A stretch of 64,000 bases of DNA from Paracoccus alkanivorans (GCF_003697785.1 NZ_QOKZ01000002.1:310001-374000); one strand, 5' to 3'. Shown: positions 8,227-18,183, numbered from the stretch's first letter. Translations and numbers: made by a program. The notes: generated by a model from the letters alone, not told the origin.

Positions 8227-10449
8227 TCAGGCGAACTTGTTGTCGCGTGGAAAGCCCCGTGGTGCCATACGGCCCGCCCCGGCACGTTTGCCCAGCCACT
8301 CGCTCAGGTCGCTTTCGGTGCGCGTCTTGCCGCCATTCATCGGCCAACTCAGACCGTCAGCCAATGTCAGGCAGATCGCGTCCGACAGCCCGCCATCCTT
8401 GTATTTCTGCAACCGGACACCCTTGCCGCGTGCCATCTCGGGCAGTTCATCCAGCGGAAATACAAGCATTTTCCGGTTCTCGCCCACCACAGCGACATGA
8501 TCGCCGCTGACCGGCCTGCACAACAGCGCCTCGCCATTCAGCACCTGCTTGCCGGTCTTGGTTTGCGCCAGGATATCGCCCGATTGCACCACGAATCCGT
8601 TGCCCTCTTTCGAGGCCACCAGGTATTTCTCGCCCTCGCGCCACGGAAAGACCGAGATCACCTCGGCCTCATTGGGCAGATCGACCATCAGCCGCAGCGG
8701 CTCCCCCATCCCGCGGCCTCCGGGCAAGCCATTGGCGGGCAAGGTATAAAACCGCCCGTTCGAGGCAAAGACCATCAGCTTGTCGGTGGTCTCGGCATGC
8801 AGCGCGAGGCCCGGCCCGTCGCCGTCCTTGAACTTCAGCTCGGCATCCAGAGGCTGATGCCCTTTCATCGCCCGGATCCAGCCCATCTTCGAAAGGATGA
8901 TGGTCAGCGGCTCGCGTTCGATCATCGCGTCCATGTCGATCGGCGCGACATCCTCGGCCTCGCTGATCTGGGTGCGGCGCAGCCCCTCCGGCGTTGATTT
9001 TCCAAAGAGGTTCCGCACCTCTTTCAACTGGTCCGCGATCCGCGCCCATTGCACGGCCTCGTCGGCCAGCATCGCCTCCAGCCCCTTGCGCTCTTCCAGA
9101 AGGTTGTCGCGCTCGGCCCGCAACTCGATTTCTTCCAGCTTGCGCAGGGCGCGCAGGCGCATGTTCAGGATCGCCTCGACCTGCACATCGGTCAGGCCGA
9201 ACTCGGCCATCATGATCTTCTTGGGCTCGTCCTCGTTGCGGATGATCTCGATCACCCGGTCGAGGTTCAGATAGGCGACCAGATAGCCTTCCAGCACCTC
9301 CAGCCGCGCGGCGATCTTTTCCAGCCGGAAATTCGCCCGCCGGAGCAGCACCTCGCGGCGATGATCCAGAAAGGCCCGCAGAACCTCCTTGAGACTGCAG
9401 ACTTTCGGCACCCGCCCGTCGATCAGCACGTTCATGTTCAGGCTGAAGCGGACCTCCAGGTCACTGACCTTGTACAGCGCCGCCATCAGCTGATCCGGGT
9501 TCACGCTGCGCGATTTCGGCTCCAGCACGATGCGGATATCCTCGGCGGATTCGTCGCGCACATCGGCAAGGATCGGGATCCTGCGGGTCTGGATCAATTC
9601 GGCAAGCCGTTCGATCAGCTTGGATTTCTGCACCTGATAGGGAATCTCGGTGACCACGACCTGCCATTGGCCACGGCCCAGATCCTCCTGCTCCCATCTG
9701 GCGCGAACGCGAAACGCCCCGCGCCCGGTGCGATAGGTCTCGGCAATCGATTCGCGGCTTTCGACGATTACCCCGCCGGTGGGAAAATCCGGTCCCTGTA
9801 TGATCCCGGCCAGCGTGTCGTCGCGCGCCTCGGGCGTCTTGATCAGGTGCAGGCAGGCGTCGATCACCTCGTGCAGGTTATGCGGCGGGATATTCGTCGC
9901 CATCCCCACCGCGATTCCCGAAGCACCATTGGCCAGCAGGTTCGGAAATGCCGAGGGCAGCACCACGGGTTCCGTCAGGGTGCCGTCGTAATTGGGGCGA
10001 AAATCGACCGAATCCTCGGCCAGCCCGTCCATCAGCGCCTCTGACGCCATCGCCAGCCGCGCCTCGGTATAACGCGCGGCGGCGGGATTATCGCCGTCGA
10101 TATTGCCGAAATTGCCCTGCCCGTCGACCAGCGGGTAGCGCATGGCGAAATCCTGCGCCAGGCGCGCCATGGCATCATAGATCGCCGCGTCGCCATGCGG
10201 GTGGTAATTGCCCATCACGTCGCCGGTGATCTTGGCAGATTTGCGGAAAGCGCCATTCGGAGCCAGCCGCAATTCGCGCATCGCGTAAAGGATGCGGCGA
10301 TGCACCGGCTTGAGCCCGTCGCGGGCATCCGGCAAGGCGCGGTTCATGATCGTGGACAGCGCATAGGTCAGGTAGCGCTCGCCGATGGCGCGGCTGAGCG
10401 GCTCGGCCTGAGTGTTCTGTTCGGGGTCGATGGGCAGATCGTCTGACAT
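8227..10449 (-). CDS. parC: DNA topoisomerase IV subunit A
   Basis: ParC, with ParE, unlinks daughter chromosomes and relaxes DNA. The QRDR region [11 protein letters not shown] and the catalytic tyrosine in AARYTEARL are present. The [14 protein letters not shown] segment is typical of type IIA topoisomerase A subunits. A beta-pinwheel C-terminal domain follows from about residue 480, and the total of 740 aa fits alphaproteobacterial ParC rather than GyrA. I chose the ATG at 10449 (MSDDLP), because the longer frame adds 16 residues with no family match. No parE lies in the window. Confidence 0.95.
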   Translation of the reverse strand: MSDDLPIDPEQNTQAEPLSRAIGERYLTYALSTIMNRALPDARDGLKPVHRRILYAMRELRLAPNGAFRKSAKITGDVMGNYHPHGDAAIYDAMARLAQDFAMRYPLVDGQGNFGNIDGDNPAAARYTEARLAMASEALMDGLAEDSVDFRPNYDGTLTEPVVLPSAFPNLLANGASGIAVGMATNIPPHNLHEVIDACLHLIKTPEARDDTLAGIIQGPDFPTGGVIVESRESIAETYRTGRGAFRVRARWEQEDLGRGQWQVVVTEIPYQVQKSKLIERLAELIQTRRIPILADVRDESAEDIRIVLEPKSRSVNPDQLMAALYKVSDLEVRFSLNMNVLIDGRVPKVCSLKEVLRAFLDHRREVLLRRANFRLEKIAARLEVLEGYLVAYLNLDRVIEIIRNEDEPKKIMMAEFGLTDVQVEAILNMRLRALRKLEEIELRAERDNLLEERKGLEAMLADEAVQWARIADQLKEVRNLFGKSTPEGLRRTQISEAEDVAPIDMDAMIEREPLTIILSKMGWIRAMKGHQPLDAELKFKDGDGPGLALHAETTDKLMVFASNGRFYTLPANGLPGGRGMGEPLRLMVDLPNEAEVISVFPWREGEKYLVASKEGNGFVVQSGDILAQTKTGKQVLNGEALLCRPVSGDHVAVVGENRKMLVFPLDELPEMARGKGVRLQKYKDGGLSDAICLTLADGLSWPMNGGKTRTESDLSEWLGKRAGAGRMAPRGFPRDNKFA

Positions 10450-10647
10450 GTCGCATTGGATAGGCGTCCGCGCGCCGACGGTCCAGATGAAAATCATCCC
10501 GGCGGCGACCGATCATTCCCCGGCCCGCCCGCTTGGGTGGTTAACGTGGCGTGGTTCTTTCGGCGGGAACATCCTGCGTCGTCGTGGCGTTGGAACCGCA
10601 AATACGGTAAATGGCCCGAAAGGCCGGCAAGGGACGATGGCAGCGGA

Positions 10648-11208
10648 ATGACAAGATTGACGTTTTTACTGGCAGCTACCCTGGCAGCCATTTTCATCGT
10701 GCTCTCGACCTTCGGTAGCGGCAATCTGCGGGCGGAAAGGCAGCAACCGCCACACCGGCAAGAGACAACGCAGGAACAACCGTCCGAAGCTCCGCCCGAC
10801 CCACCCGCCGATCCTTCAAACGCTCCCGCCGAACAATCCGAAATACCCGAATCGAGCGGCGCGGATGGCGAACCACCCGCCGATCTGGTTCAGGCCACCG
10901 GGCAAACCCCCGAGCGCGTGCAGGAATTTCCCGGCCCCGAACTGCAGCCATCCCCCGAATATGCGGACGAGGTGCCAGAACCCGCCGCGTTACCCGACGA
11001 CACCCAAGGTCCGATCCTCTATGTCACCGGCACCAGGGTGAACTTCCGCTCCGGTCCTTCCACCGATGACCGGGTGATCGGCGCATTGGATGGCGGCACG
11101 GCGGTCGAAGCCCTTGGCCCCACCGGCGATGACTGGGTGCATATCCGCGATACGGATGGGCGCATCGGCTACATGTCCGGGCAATTCCTGTCTCCCGATG
11201 CCCCCTGA
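10648..11208 (+). CDS. Secreted or anchored SH3b-domain protein
   Basis: A hydrophobic N-terminal segment (residues about 3-24) acts as a signal peptide or anchor. It is followed by a Pro/Glu/Gln-rich disordered linker of ~90 residues. A C-terminal bacterial SH3 domain (about 120-186) carries VNFRSGPSTDDRVIG and DDWVHIRDTDGRIGYM. Such domains bind cell-wall peptides or act as extracytoplasmic adaptors. The 186-aa product starts at the ATG at 10648. It ends 4 bp before the SDR start, so the two are probably co-transcribed. No catalytic domain is visible. Confidence 0.75.
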   Translation: MTRLTFLLAATLAAIFIVLSTFGSGNLRAERQQPPHRQETTQEQPSEAPPDPPADPSNAPAEQSEIPESSGADGEPPADLVQATGQTPERVQEFPGPELQPSPEYADEVPEPAALPDDTQGPILYVTGTRVNFRSGPSTDDRVIGALDGGTAVEALGPTGDDWVHIRDTDGRIGYMSGQFLSPDAP

Positions 11209-11212
11209 CGGC

Positions 11213-12031
11213 ATGACGAAGCGGGTTCTCATCACCGGCTGTTCCTCGGGCATCGGCCTTGATGCGGCAAGACGGATGCAGGCCGAGGGATGGCAGGTTG
11301 TCGCCACCTGCCGCCAGGACGAGGATATCGCCGCCCGCCGGGCCGAGGGAATGCAGTGCCACCACCTCGAACTTGCCGATCCCGGCAGCGTGGCGGAACT
11401 GGCAGAGCGGGTGTTGGCGGATGGCCCCCTGCACGCCTTGGTCAACAATGCCGCCTTCGCCCTGCCCGGCGCGGTCGAGGACATGCCGCGCGGCGCCCTG
11501 CGCGCGATTTTCGAGGCCAATCTCTTCGGCACCCATGATCTGACAGTCCGGCTGATCCCGCATTTCCGACAGCATGGCGGGCGGATCGTCAATATCAGCT
11601 CGGTCCTCGGACTGGTGGGCATCCCGTGGCGCGGCCCCTATGTGGCCACCAAGTTCGCACTGGAAGGGCTGACCGACGTGCTGCGGCTGGAAATGCGCGG
11701 AACCGGCGTCGGGGTGGTGCTGATCGAGCCCGGCCCGATCACCAGCAGGATTCGCGAAAACGCCATTCCGCATTTCGAGCGATGGGTGAACTGGCAGGAC
11801 AGCGCAAGGGCACAGGAGTATCGCGCCAGCCTGCTGAGGCGGCTCTATGAACCAAGCGGCAAGGACCGGTTCGAACTGCCGCCCTCTGCCGTCAGCGACC
11901 GGATCCTGCTCGCGCTGACGGCGGCCAATCCCGCCCCGCGCTATTATGTCACGGCACCGACATGGATTTCCGGGATCGGCCGCAGGCTTTTGCCCACCCG
12001 CGCACTGGACTGGTTCGCCCGCCGCAGCTAG
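11213..12031 (+). CDS. Short-chain dehydrogenase/reductase (SDR) family oxidoreductase
   Basis: This is a classical SDR of 272 aa. It has the Rossmann glycine motif TGCSSGIG near the N-terminus, VNNAAF after strand 4, and the catalytic Ser with YVATK (Tyr-x-x-x-Lys). The C-terminal part resembles the branch often annotated as fatty-acyl or sterol-type SDRs, but the substrate cannot be read from sequence. The start at 11213 is tight against the SH3 gene; an ATG at 11198 would overlap it. The following HIG1-like gene begins 24 bp after its stop. Confidence 0.88.
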   Translation: MTKRVLITGCSSGIGLDAARRMQAEGWQVVATCRQDEDIAARRAEGMQCHHLELADPGSVAELAERVLADGPLHALVNNAAFALPGAVEDMPRGALRAIFEANLFGTHDLTVRLIPHFRQHGGRIVNISSVLGLVGIPWRGPYVATKFALEGLTDVLRLEMRGTGVGVVLIEPGPITSRIRENAIPHFERWVNWQDSARAQEYRASLLRRLYEPSGKDRFELPPSAVSDRILLALTAANPAPRYYVTAPTWISGIGRRLLPTRALDWFARRS

Positions 12032-12055
12032 GCTTGCCCGCGAAAGGCGGTTCCC

Positions 12056-12256
12056 ATGCAAGACAAGCCCCTCTTCTTTCTCGTCATCCTCGCGGGGCTG
12101 GTGGTTCTGGCCATCCTGGCAACCGGGATCGGCGGCTTCGCCCGTGGCGGCGAGTTCAACCGCAAGCACGGCAACCGGATGATGCGCTGGCGGATCATCG
12201 CGCAGGCGGTCGCCATCGCATTGATCATGCTGTTTATCTGGATGAGGTCTTCCTGA
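12056..12256 (+). CDS. HIG1-like twin-transmembrane small protein
   Basis: This 66-aa protein has two membrane helices (about residues 6-24 and 46-62) joined by a basic loop. The loop carries NRMMRWRIIAQ, which fits the HIG1 (hypoxia-induced gene 1) core R-x-R-x3-Q. HIG1 proteins of mitochondria associate with respiratory supercomplexes. In Rhodobacterales this gene usually precedes the cobalamin adenosyltransferase, as here. Its TGA overlaps the next ATG (TGATG at 12254-12258), so the two are translationally coupled. Its bacterial role is not established. Confidence 0.8.
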   Translation: MQDKPLFFLVILAGLVVLAILATGIGGFARGGEFNRKHGNRMMRWRIIAQAVAIALIMLFIWMRSS

Positions 12257-12828
12257 TGGTCGTTCTGAACAGGATCTATACCCGCACCGGCGACAAGGGC
12301 GACACGGCGCTGTCGGATGGCAGCCGCGTGGCCAAGCATGACCGCCGTGTCGATGCCTATGGCACCGTGGACGAACTGAATGCGACGCTCGGGCTGTGCC
12401 GCCTTCATGCCTCGGACAAGCTGGCGGAAAGGCTGTCGGTGATCCAGAACGATCTGTTCGACCTGGGCGCCGACCTGGCGCGCCCGAACCTGGATGCCGA
12501 TGATCAGGCAGGCTATCCGGTCCTGCGAATCGTCCAGTCGCAAGTCGAGCGGCTGGAGCGCGAGATCGACGAGATGAACACCGATCTGCAGCCCTTGCGC
12601 AGTTTCATCCTGCCCGGTGGCACGGTGCTGGCCGCGCATCTGCACCTGTCACGGACCGTCGCCCGCCGGGCCGAGCGCTGCGCAACCGCGCTGGCAGAGG
12701 GAGGCGATGTCAATGGCGCGGCGATCCGCTATCTCAACCGCTTATCCGACTGGCTCTTCGTGGCCGCGCGTCTGGCGAATGGCGGCGGCACCGAGGATAT
12801 CCTCTGGGTTCCGGGCGCCAGCCGTTAG
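12256..12828 (+). CDS. ATP:cob(I)alamin adenosyltransferase, PduO type
   Basis: The enzyme transfers the adenosyl group of ATP to cob(I)alamin, making coenzyme B12 for mutases such as methylmalonyl- and ethylmalonyl-CoA mutase. The ATP-binding N-terminus reads YTRTGDKGDTALSDG. The helical-bundle residues VDAYGTVDELNA, FILPGGT and the ending RYLNRLSDWLFVAAR are all present. The 190-aa length fits. The nearby etfBA and hbd genes point to acyl-CoA metabolism, where B12-dependent mutases act. Confidence 0.95.
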   Translation: MVVLNRIYTRTGDKGDTALSDGSRVAKHDRRVDAYGTVDELNATLGLCRLHASDKLAERLSVIQNDLFDLGADLARPNLDADDQAGYPVLRIVQSQVERLEREIDEMNTDLQPLRSFILPGGTVLAAHLHLSRTVARRAERCATALAEGGDVNGAAIRYLNRLSDWLFVAARLANGGGTEDILWVPGASR

Positions 12829-12887
12829 CGGATGACAGCCGCAAACGTCGCGTCGAAAGGCGTTTTTATGCTGTAAATCCCCAAAAT

Positions 12888-12913
12888 CTGTCGATAACAC
12901 TGCCCCTCGACAG
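12888..12913. promoter_or_regulatory. Inverted repeat upstream of etfB
   Basis: The 7-bp arms CTGTCGA (12888-12894) and TCGACAG (12907-12913) are separated by 12 bp and end 27 bp before the etfB start. It could be an operator or a 5' UTR hairpin. No regulator is identifiable from sequence alone. Confidence 0.3.
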
Positions 12914-12939
12914 AAGACGCAAATAAGGGAGAGAGGCCG

Positions 12940-13698
12940 ATGAAGGTTCTCGTGCCGGTCAAGCGGGTGATTGACTACAACGTGAAAGCCCGTGTGAAAG
13001 CGGACGGATCGGGTGTCGATCTGGCGAATGTGAAGATGTCGATGAACCCGTTCGACGAGATCGCGGTGGAAGAGGCGATCCGCCTGAAGGAAAAGGGCGT
13101 GGCCGAAGAGGTCGTCGCCGTGTCCATCGGCGTCAAGCAGGCGGCCGAGACACTGCGCACCGCGCTTGCCATGGGCGCCGACCGCGCCATCCTTGTGGTC
13201 GCCGCCGATGACGTGCACCAGGATATCGAGCCGCTGGCCGTCGCCAAGATCCTCAAGGCCGTGATCGACGAGGAACAGCCCAAGCTGGTCATCGCCGGCA
13301 AGCAGGCCATCGACAACGACATGAACGCCACCGGCCAGATGCTCTCGGCGCTGCTGGGCTGGTCCCAGGCCACCTTCGCCTCCAAGATCGAGATCGAGGG
13401 CGAGGCGGCGAAGGTCACGCGTGAAGTCGACGGCGGCTTGCAGACCATCGAGGTCAGGCTGCCGGCGATCGTCACCGCCGACCTGCGCCTGAACGAGCCG
13501 CGCTATGCCTCGCTGCCCAATATCATGAAGGCCAAGAAGAAGCCGCTGGATGAAAAGACGGCGGCGGATTACGGCGTCGACGTAAGCCCGCGCCTCGAAA
13601 TCACCGGCACGCGCGAGCCCGAGGGCCGCAAGGCCGGCATCAAGGTCGGCTCGGTCGACGAGCTGGTTGCGAAACTGAAAGAAGCGGGGGTCGTGTAA
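12940..13698 (+). CDS. etfB: Electron transfer flavoprotein, beta subunit
   Basis: EtfB and EtfA form the soluble flavoprotein that takes electrons from acyl-CoA and related dehydrogenases and passes them to ETF:quinone oxidoreductase. The N-terminus [16 protein letters not shown] and the family signature around [18 protein letters not shown] are typical, as is the length of 252 aa. The ATG follows GGGAGAG. Its TAA stop shares its last base with the ATG of etfA (13698), so translation is coupled. Confidence 0.98.
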   Translation: MKVLVPVKRVIDYNVKARVKADGSGVDLANVKMSMNPFDEIAVEEAIRLKEKGVAEEVVAVSIGVKQAAETLRTALAMGADRAILVVAADDVHQDIEPLAVAKILKAVIDEEQPKLVIAGKQAIDNDMNATGQMLSALLGWSQATFASKIEIEGEAAKVTREVDGGLQTIEVRLPAIVTADLRLNEPRYASLPNIMKAKKKPLDEKTAADYGVDVSPRLEITGTREPEGRKAGIKVGSVDELVAKLKEAGVV

Positions 13699-14624
13699 TG
13701 GCTGTTCTGTTGCTTGGAGAAGTCACCGGGGGTGAACTCAGCGTCGATGCCACCTCGAAGGCCGTGGCCGCGGTCAAGGCGCTTGGCGAGGTGACGGTGC
13801 TCTGCGCCGGGGCCTCCGCCAGGGATGCCGCGCAGGAAGCGGCAAAGATCGACGGCGTATCGAAGGTGCTGGTTGCCGAGGATGCACGCTACGGCCACCG
13901 CCTGGCCGAGCCCACGGCGGCACTGCTGGTCAGCCTCGCGGGCGATTACGAGCATATCGTCGCCCCTGCGACCACCGATGCCAAGAACATCATGCCGCGC
14001 GTGGCCGCACTGCTGGATGCGATGATCATCTCGGATGTCTCCGGCATCATCGATGCCGAGACCTTCGAGCGCCCGGTCTATGCCGGTAACGCCATCCAGA
14101 CGGTGAAATCGAAGGACGCCAAAAAGGTTCTGACCGTGCGTACCGCCAGCTTTGACGCGGCAGGCGAAGGCGGCCCGGCGCCCATCGAGGAAGTCGCACC
14201 GGCCGACGATCCCGCCCTGTCGAAATGGGTTGCCGACGAGGTCGCCGAAAGCGACCGCCCCGAGCTGACCTCGGCAGGCCGGGTGGTCTCGGGTGGCCGC
14301 GGTGTCGGCTCCAAGGAGGATTTCGCGATCATCGAGAAGCTGGCCGACAAGCTGGGCGCCGCCGTCGGCGCCAGCCGCGCCGCCGTCGATTCGGGCTATG
14401 CCCCGAATGACTGGCAGGTCGGCCAGACCGGCAAGGTCGTCGCGCCCGAGCTTTACGTGGCCGTCGGCATCTCCGGCGCGATCCAGCATCTCGCGGGGAT
14501 GAAGGACTCCAAGGTCATCGTCGCGATCAACAAGGACGAGGAGGCCCCGATCTTCCAGATCGCCGATTACGGCCTCGTCGGAGACCTGTTCAGCGTCGTC
14601 CCGGAACTGACCGAAAAGCTGTAG
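13698..14624 (+). CDS. etfA: Electron transfer flavoprotein, alpha subunit
   Basis: This is the FAD-binding partner of EtfB, 308 aa. The C-terminal FAD domain carries [19 protein letters not shown], the [13 protein letters not shown] stretch, and [15 protein letters not shown]. All match the family signature. It ends 3 bp before an interspersed repeat (14627-14690) that probably closes the etfBA transcript. Confidence 0.98.
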   Translation: MAVLLLGEVTGGELSVDATSKAVAAVKALGEVTVLCAGASARDAAQEAAKIDGVSKVLVAEDARYGHRLAEPTAALLVSLAGDYEHIVAPATTDAKNIMPRVAALLDAMIISDVSGIIDAETFERPVYAGNAIQTVKSKDAKKVLTVRTASFDAAGEGGPAPIEEVAPADDPALSKWVADEVAESDRPELTSAGRVVSGGRGVGSKEDFAIIEKLADKLGAAVGASRAAVDSGYAPNDWQVGQTGKVVAPELYVAVGISGAIQHLAGMKDSKVIVAINKDEEAPIFQIADYGLVGDLFSVVPELTEKL

Positions 14625-14626
14625 CA

Positions 14627-14690
14627 GCTTCTTCTTTGTGAAAATACCTCGGGGGAGCCGCGCGATGCGCGGCGGGGGCAGAGCCCCTTT
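14627..14690 (+). repeat. Interspersed 3'-end element, copy A
   Basis: The core is TTCTTCTTTGTGAAAATACC followed by TCGGGGGAG. Two hairpins come next: arms CCGCGC/GCGCGG, then GGGGGCAGAGCCCC ending in TTT. It begins 3 bp after the etfA stop. Copies B (41829), C (58190, minus) and D (56290, minus) share the core. Confidence 0.7.
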
Positions 14691-14794
14691 CCCCGGCAAA
14701 CCCTCACCGCCTCCGGCCATCCCGGAGGCGGTTTTGCATTGCGACAGGAAACCGCTCCCCCTATCGTCGCGGCGATCAGACAAGAGAGGCGGAC

Positions 14795-15670
14795 ATGGCG
14801 ATTCAAAAGGTAGGCGTGATCGGAGCGGGGCAGATGGGCAACGGGATCGCCCATGTCTTTGCGCTGGCGGGCTATGACGTATTGCTCAACGACATCAGTC
14901 AGGATGCGCTGGACAAGGCCATCGCGCTGATCGACCGCAACCTGGAACGGCAGGTCAGCCGCGAAAAGATCAGCGCCGAGGACAAGAAGGCCGCGATGGG
15001 GCGGATTTCGACCACGCTGACCCTGACCGATCTTGGCCAGACCGACCTGGTGATCGAGGCCGCGACCGAGCGCGAAACGGTCAAGCAAGCGATCTTCGAG
15101 GATCTCGTCCCGCATCTGAAGCCCGACACGATCCTGACCTCGAACACCTCGTCGATCTCGATCACCCGGCTGGCCAGCCGCACCGACCGGCCCGAGAAAT
15201 TCATGGGTTTCCATTTCATGAACCCGGTCCCGGTCATGCAACTGGTCGAACTGATCCGCGGCATTGCCACCGATGAGGCAACCTACAAGACGCTGCACGA
15301 GGTCGTCGGCAAGCTGGGCAAGACCGCGGCCTCAGCCGAGGATTTCCCGGCCTTCATCGTGAACCGGATCCTGATGCCGATGATCAACGAGGCGGTCTAT
15401 ACGCTCTATGAGGGCGTGGGGAACGTCAAATCGATCGACGAATCGCTGAAACTGGGCGCCAATCACCCGATGGGGCCGCTGGAACTGGCCGATTTCATCG
15501 GGCTCGACACCTGCCTTGCGATCATGAACGTGCTGCATGACGGGCTCGCGGACACGAAATACCGCCCCTGCCCGCTTTTGACCAAATATGTCGAGGCGGG
15601 CTGGCTGGGCCGCAAGACCGGCCGCGGCTTTTACGATTATCGCGGAGAAAGCCCCGTTCCGACGCGTTAA
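14795..15670 (+). CDS. hbd: 3-hydroxybutyryl-CoA dehydrogenase
   Basis: This NAD(P)-dependent enzyme interconverts 3-hydroxybutyryl-CoA and acetoacetyl-CoA. The Rossmann motif VGVIGAGQMGNGIA is at the N-terminus. The catalytic His lies in GFHFMNPVPVMQLVE, and the C-terminal dimerisation part has KLGANHPMGPLELADFIGLD. At 291 aa it is the short monofunctional form, not the FadB fusion. Proximity to etfBA suggests a shared role in short-chain acyl-CoA or polyhydroxybutyrate turnover, although the repeat element between them implies separate transcripts. Confidence 0.95.
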   Translation: MAIQKVGVIGAGQMGNGIAHVFALAGYDVLLNDISQDALDKAIALIDRNLERQVSREKISAEDKKAAMGRISTTLTLTDLGQTDLVIEAATERETVKQAIFEDLVPHLKPDTILTSNTSSISITRLASRTDRPEKFMGFHFMNPVPVMQLVELIRGIATDEATYKTLHEVVGKLGKTAASAEDFPAFIVNRILMPMINEAVYTLYEGVGNVKSIDESLKLGANHPMGPLELADFIGLDTCLAIMNVLHDGLADTKYRPCPLLTKYVEAGWLGRKTGRGFYDYRGESPVPTR

Positions 15671-15703
15671 CTTTTTGGATGAAATCCTGCCGGGAATCTG
15701 TCA

Positions 15704-15723
15704 TTGATTGGACAGTCAATCAA
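15704..15723. promoter_or_regulatory. BetI-like operator upstream of choX-betC
   Basis: TTGATTGGACAGTCAATCAA has 7-bp inverted arms TTGATTG/CAATCAA around GACAGT. It closely resembles known BetI operators, which control choline and betaine genes. It ends 7 bp before the choX ribosome binding site (CAGGAG, 15731-15736), so a bound repressor would block transcription. No betI gene is in the window. Confidence 0.6.
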
Positions 15724-15743
15724 AAACCGACAGGAGTGAACCA

Positions 15744-16688
15744 ATGCCTATTCTGAAACGCATGAGTGCCGCGCTGATCCTGACGGTTGGTGCGGCGATG
15801 CCTGCGATGGCCGATGATCCCGCGACATGCGGCACGGTGCATCTGTCCGATCCGGGCTGGACTGATATCACCGCCACGAATGGCGTCGCTGCGGTCGTCC
15901 TGTCGGCGCTTGGCTATACGCCCGACATCGCCACCCTCTCCGTTCCGGTAGGTTATGAAGCACTGAAGAACGGCCAGACCGATGTCTTCCTGGGCAACTG
16001 GATGCCCGCGCAGCAGAAATTCCGCGACGACCTGGACGCGACCGGCGATATCGAGGAACTGGTCCAGAATCTTGAAGGCGCGAAATTCACCCTTGCCGTG
16101 AACAAGGCAGGCGCCGATGCGGGCGTGGCCGATTTCGCCGATCTCGACGCACAGAAGGACGCTTTTGAAGGCAAGATCTACGGCATCGAGCCCGGCGCCC
16201 CCGCGAACCAGTCCATTCAGGCGATGATCGAGGCGGATGAATTCGGGCTCGGAGACTGGGAGCTGGTCGAAAGCGGCGAGCAGGCGATGCTGGCGCAGGT
16301 GGGCAGGAATCAGGACGCGGGCACACCCACGGTCTTCCTTGCATGGGCTCCGCATCCGATGAATGAGGCGATCGAGATCACCTATCTCTCGGGCGGCGAC
16401 AAACAGTTCGGTCCGGATTTCGGCGGCGCGACCGTGCATACGCTGGCGCGCAAGGAATGGGCTGCCTCCTGCCCCAATGCCGCGAAACTGTTCGGTCAGC
16501 TGACCTTCGACATCGGCATGGAGAATGTCCTGATGGGCAAGATTCTCGATGACGGTATGGGCGCACAGAACGCGGCGAAAGAATGGATCGCGGCCAATCC
16601 CGAGGCAGTCAAACCATGGCTGGACGGCGTGACCACGCTGGAAGGCGAACCGGCAGAAGATGCATTGATGGCAGCGGTGGCAGAGTGA
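15744..16688 (+). CDS. choX: Choline ABC transporter substrate-binding protein
   Basis: This periplasmic binding protein of 314 aa has a cleavable signal peptide (residues 1 to about 23, ending AMA-DD). The body matches the ChoX/ProX glycine betaine family: the CGTVHLSDPGWTDITATNGV start, DVFLGNWMPAQ, and FLAWAPHPMN near the ligand site. I chose the ATG at 15744 because CAGGAG lies at the right distance and the signal peptide then starts correctly. The stop codon overlaps the betC GTG. The matching permease and ATPase genes (choW, choV) are not adjacent, which is unusual. Confidence 0.92.
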   Translation: MPILKRMSAALILTVGAAMPAMADDPATCGTVHLSDPGWTDITATNGVAAVVLSALGYTPDIATLSVPVGYEALKNGQTDVFLGNWMPAQQKFRDDLDATGDIEELVQNLEGAKFTLAVNKAGADAGVADFADLDAQKDAFEGKIYGIEPGAPANQSIQAMIEADEFGLGDWELVESGEQAMLAQVGRNQDAGTPTVFLAWAPHPMNEAIEITYLSGGDKQFGPDFGGATVHTLARKEWAASCPNAAKLFGQLTFDIGMENVLMGKILDDGMGAQNAAKEWIAANPEAVKPWLDGVTTLEGEPAEDALMAAVAE

Positions 16689-18178
16689 AACCGAATATCC
16701 TGATCCTGATGGCTGATCAGCTGTCGGGGGTATTGTTCCCTGACGGCCCCGCCCCTTTCCTGCATACTCCCAACCTGCGGCGATTGGCCGGGCGTTCGAC
16801 GCGCTTTGCCAATGCCTATACCGGCAGCCCGCTTTGCGCGCCCGGCCGCGCCAGCTTCATGTCGGGGCAATTGCCACGGCGCACCCGGGTCTATGACAAT
16901 GCCGCCGAGTTCGCCTCGGACATCCCGACCTATGCGCATCACCTGCGCCGGGCGGGCTATCAGACCTGCCTGTCGGGCAAGATGCATTTCGTCGGCCCGG
17001 ACCAGTTGCATGGTTTCGAGGAACGGCTGACGACCGATATCTATCCCGCCGATTTCGGCTGGACCCCGGATTACCGCAAGCCGGGCGAGCGGATCGACTG
17101 GTGGTATCACAATCTCGGCTCGGTCACGGGCGCGGGCGTGGGCGAGATCAGCAACCAGCTCGAATATGACGACGAGGTCGCCTATAACGCCTGCCGGAAA
17201 CTGTATGATCTTGCTCGCGGGGCCGATGAGCGGCCCTGGTGCCTGACGGTCAGCTTCACCCATCCGCATGATCCTTATGTCGCGCGGCGCAAATACTGGG
17301 ACCTCTATGAGGACGCGCCCGAGCTGACCCCGCCCGAGCCTGTCGCATACGAGGATCAGGATCCGCATTCGCAGCGGCTGATGGATGCGTCGGACTGGCG
17401 CGCCTTCGACATCACCGGGGATCATATCCGCCGCGCGCGCCGGGGCTATTTCGCCAATATCAGCTATATCGACGACAAGATCGGCGAGATCCTGGACGTG
17501 ATGGAAACCACCGGGCAGGAAGCGATCATCCTGTTCGTGTCCGATCACGGCGATATGCTGGGCGAGCGTGGCCTGTGGTTCAAGATGAGCTTCTACGAGG
17601 GTTCGGCGCGGGTGCCGCTGATGATCTCGGCTCCTTCCATGGCACCGGGCCGGGTCGATCGGCCTGTCAGCACCATCGATGTCCTGCCGACGCTCTGCGA
17701 TCTTGCGGGTTTGCCCATGGACGGGATCGCGCCATGGACCGATGGGGTATCGCTGGCCGATGGCGGGGCCAGCCGCGGACCGGTGCCGATGGAATATGCC
17801 GCGGAAGGCAGTATCGCGCCACTGGTCGCGATCCGTGACGGGCGGTGGAAATATATCGCCTGCGCGGCCGATCCCGAGATGCTGTTCGATCTGGAAACAG
17901 ACCCGAATGAGCGGCGCAACCTGGCCGGTGATGCGAACCATGCCGATACCCTGGAGCGCTTGCGGGACATGGCGGGTGAGCGTTGGGATCTGGCCGCCTA
18001 TGACGCCGAGGTGCGCCAGTCTCAGGCCCGGCGCTGGATCGTCTATGAGGCGTTGCGGAACGGCTCCTACTATCCCTGGGATTACCAGCCGCTCATGCAG
18101 GCGTCGGAGCGTTACATGCGCAACCACATGGATCTGAATGTTCTGGAAGAGAGCCAGAGATTCCCGCGCGGGGAATAA
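16685..18178 (+). CDS. betC: Choline-sulfatase
   Basis: BetC hydrolyses choline-O-sulfate to choline and sulfate, supplying choline for betaine synthesis or sulfur. The sulfatase signature CAPGRASFMSGQ (C-x-P-x-R) holds the Cys that is converted to formylglycine. The metal-binding MADQLSG start and FVSDHGDMLGE are present, as is the choline-sulfatase ending MRNHMDLNVLEESQRFPRGE. The GTG start at 16685 overlaps the choX TGA by the pattern GTGA, giving 497 aa and strict coupling. Together choX and betC form an uptake-plus-hydrolysis pair. Confidence 0.95.
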   Translation: MKPNILILMADQLSGVLFPDGPAPFLHTPNLRRLAGRSTRFANAYTGSPLCAPGRASFMSGQLPRRTRVYDNAAEFASDIPTYAHHLRRAGYQTCLSGKMHFVGPDQLHGFEERLTTDIYPADFGWTPDYRKPGERIDWWYHNLGSVTGAGVGEISNQLEYDDEVAYNACRKLYDLARGADERPWCLTVSFTHPHDPYVARRKYWDLYEDAPELTPPEPVAYEDQDPHSQRLMDASDWRAFDITGDHIRRARRGYFANISYIDDKIGEILDVMETTGQEAIILFVSDHGDMLGERGLWFKMSFYEGSARVPLMISAPSMAPGRVDRPVSTIDVLPTLCDLAGLPMDGIAPWTDGVSLADGGASRGPVPMEYAAEGSIAPLVAIRDGRWKYIACAADPEMLFDLETDPNERRNLAGDANHADTLERLRDMAGERWDLAAYDAEVRQSQARRWIVYEALRNGSYYPWDYQPLMQASERYMRNHMDLNVLEESQRFPRGE

Positions 18179-18183
18179 GCGAA

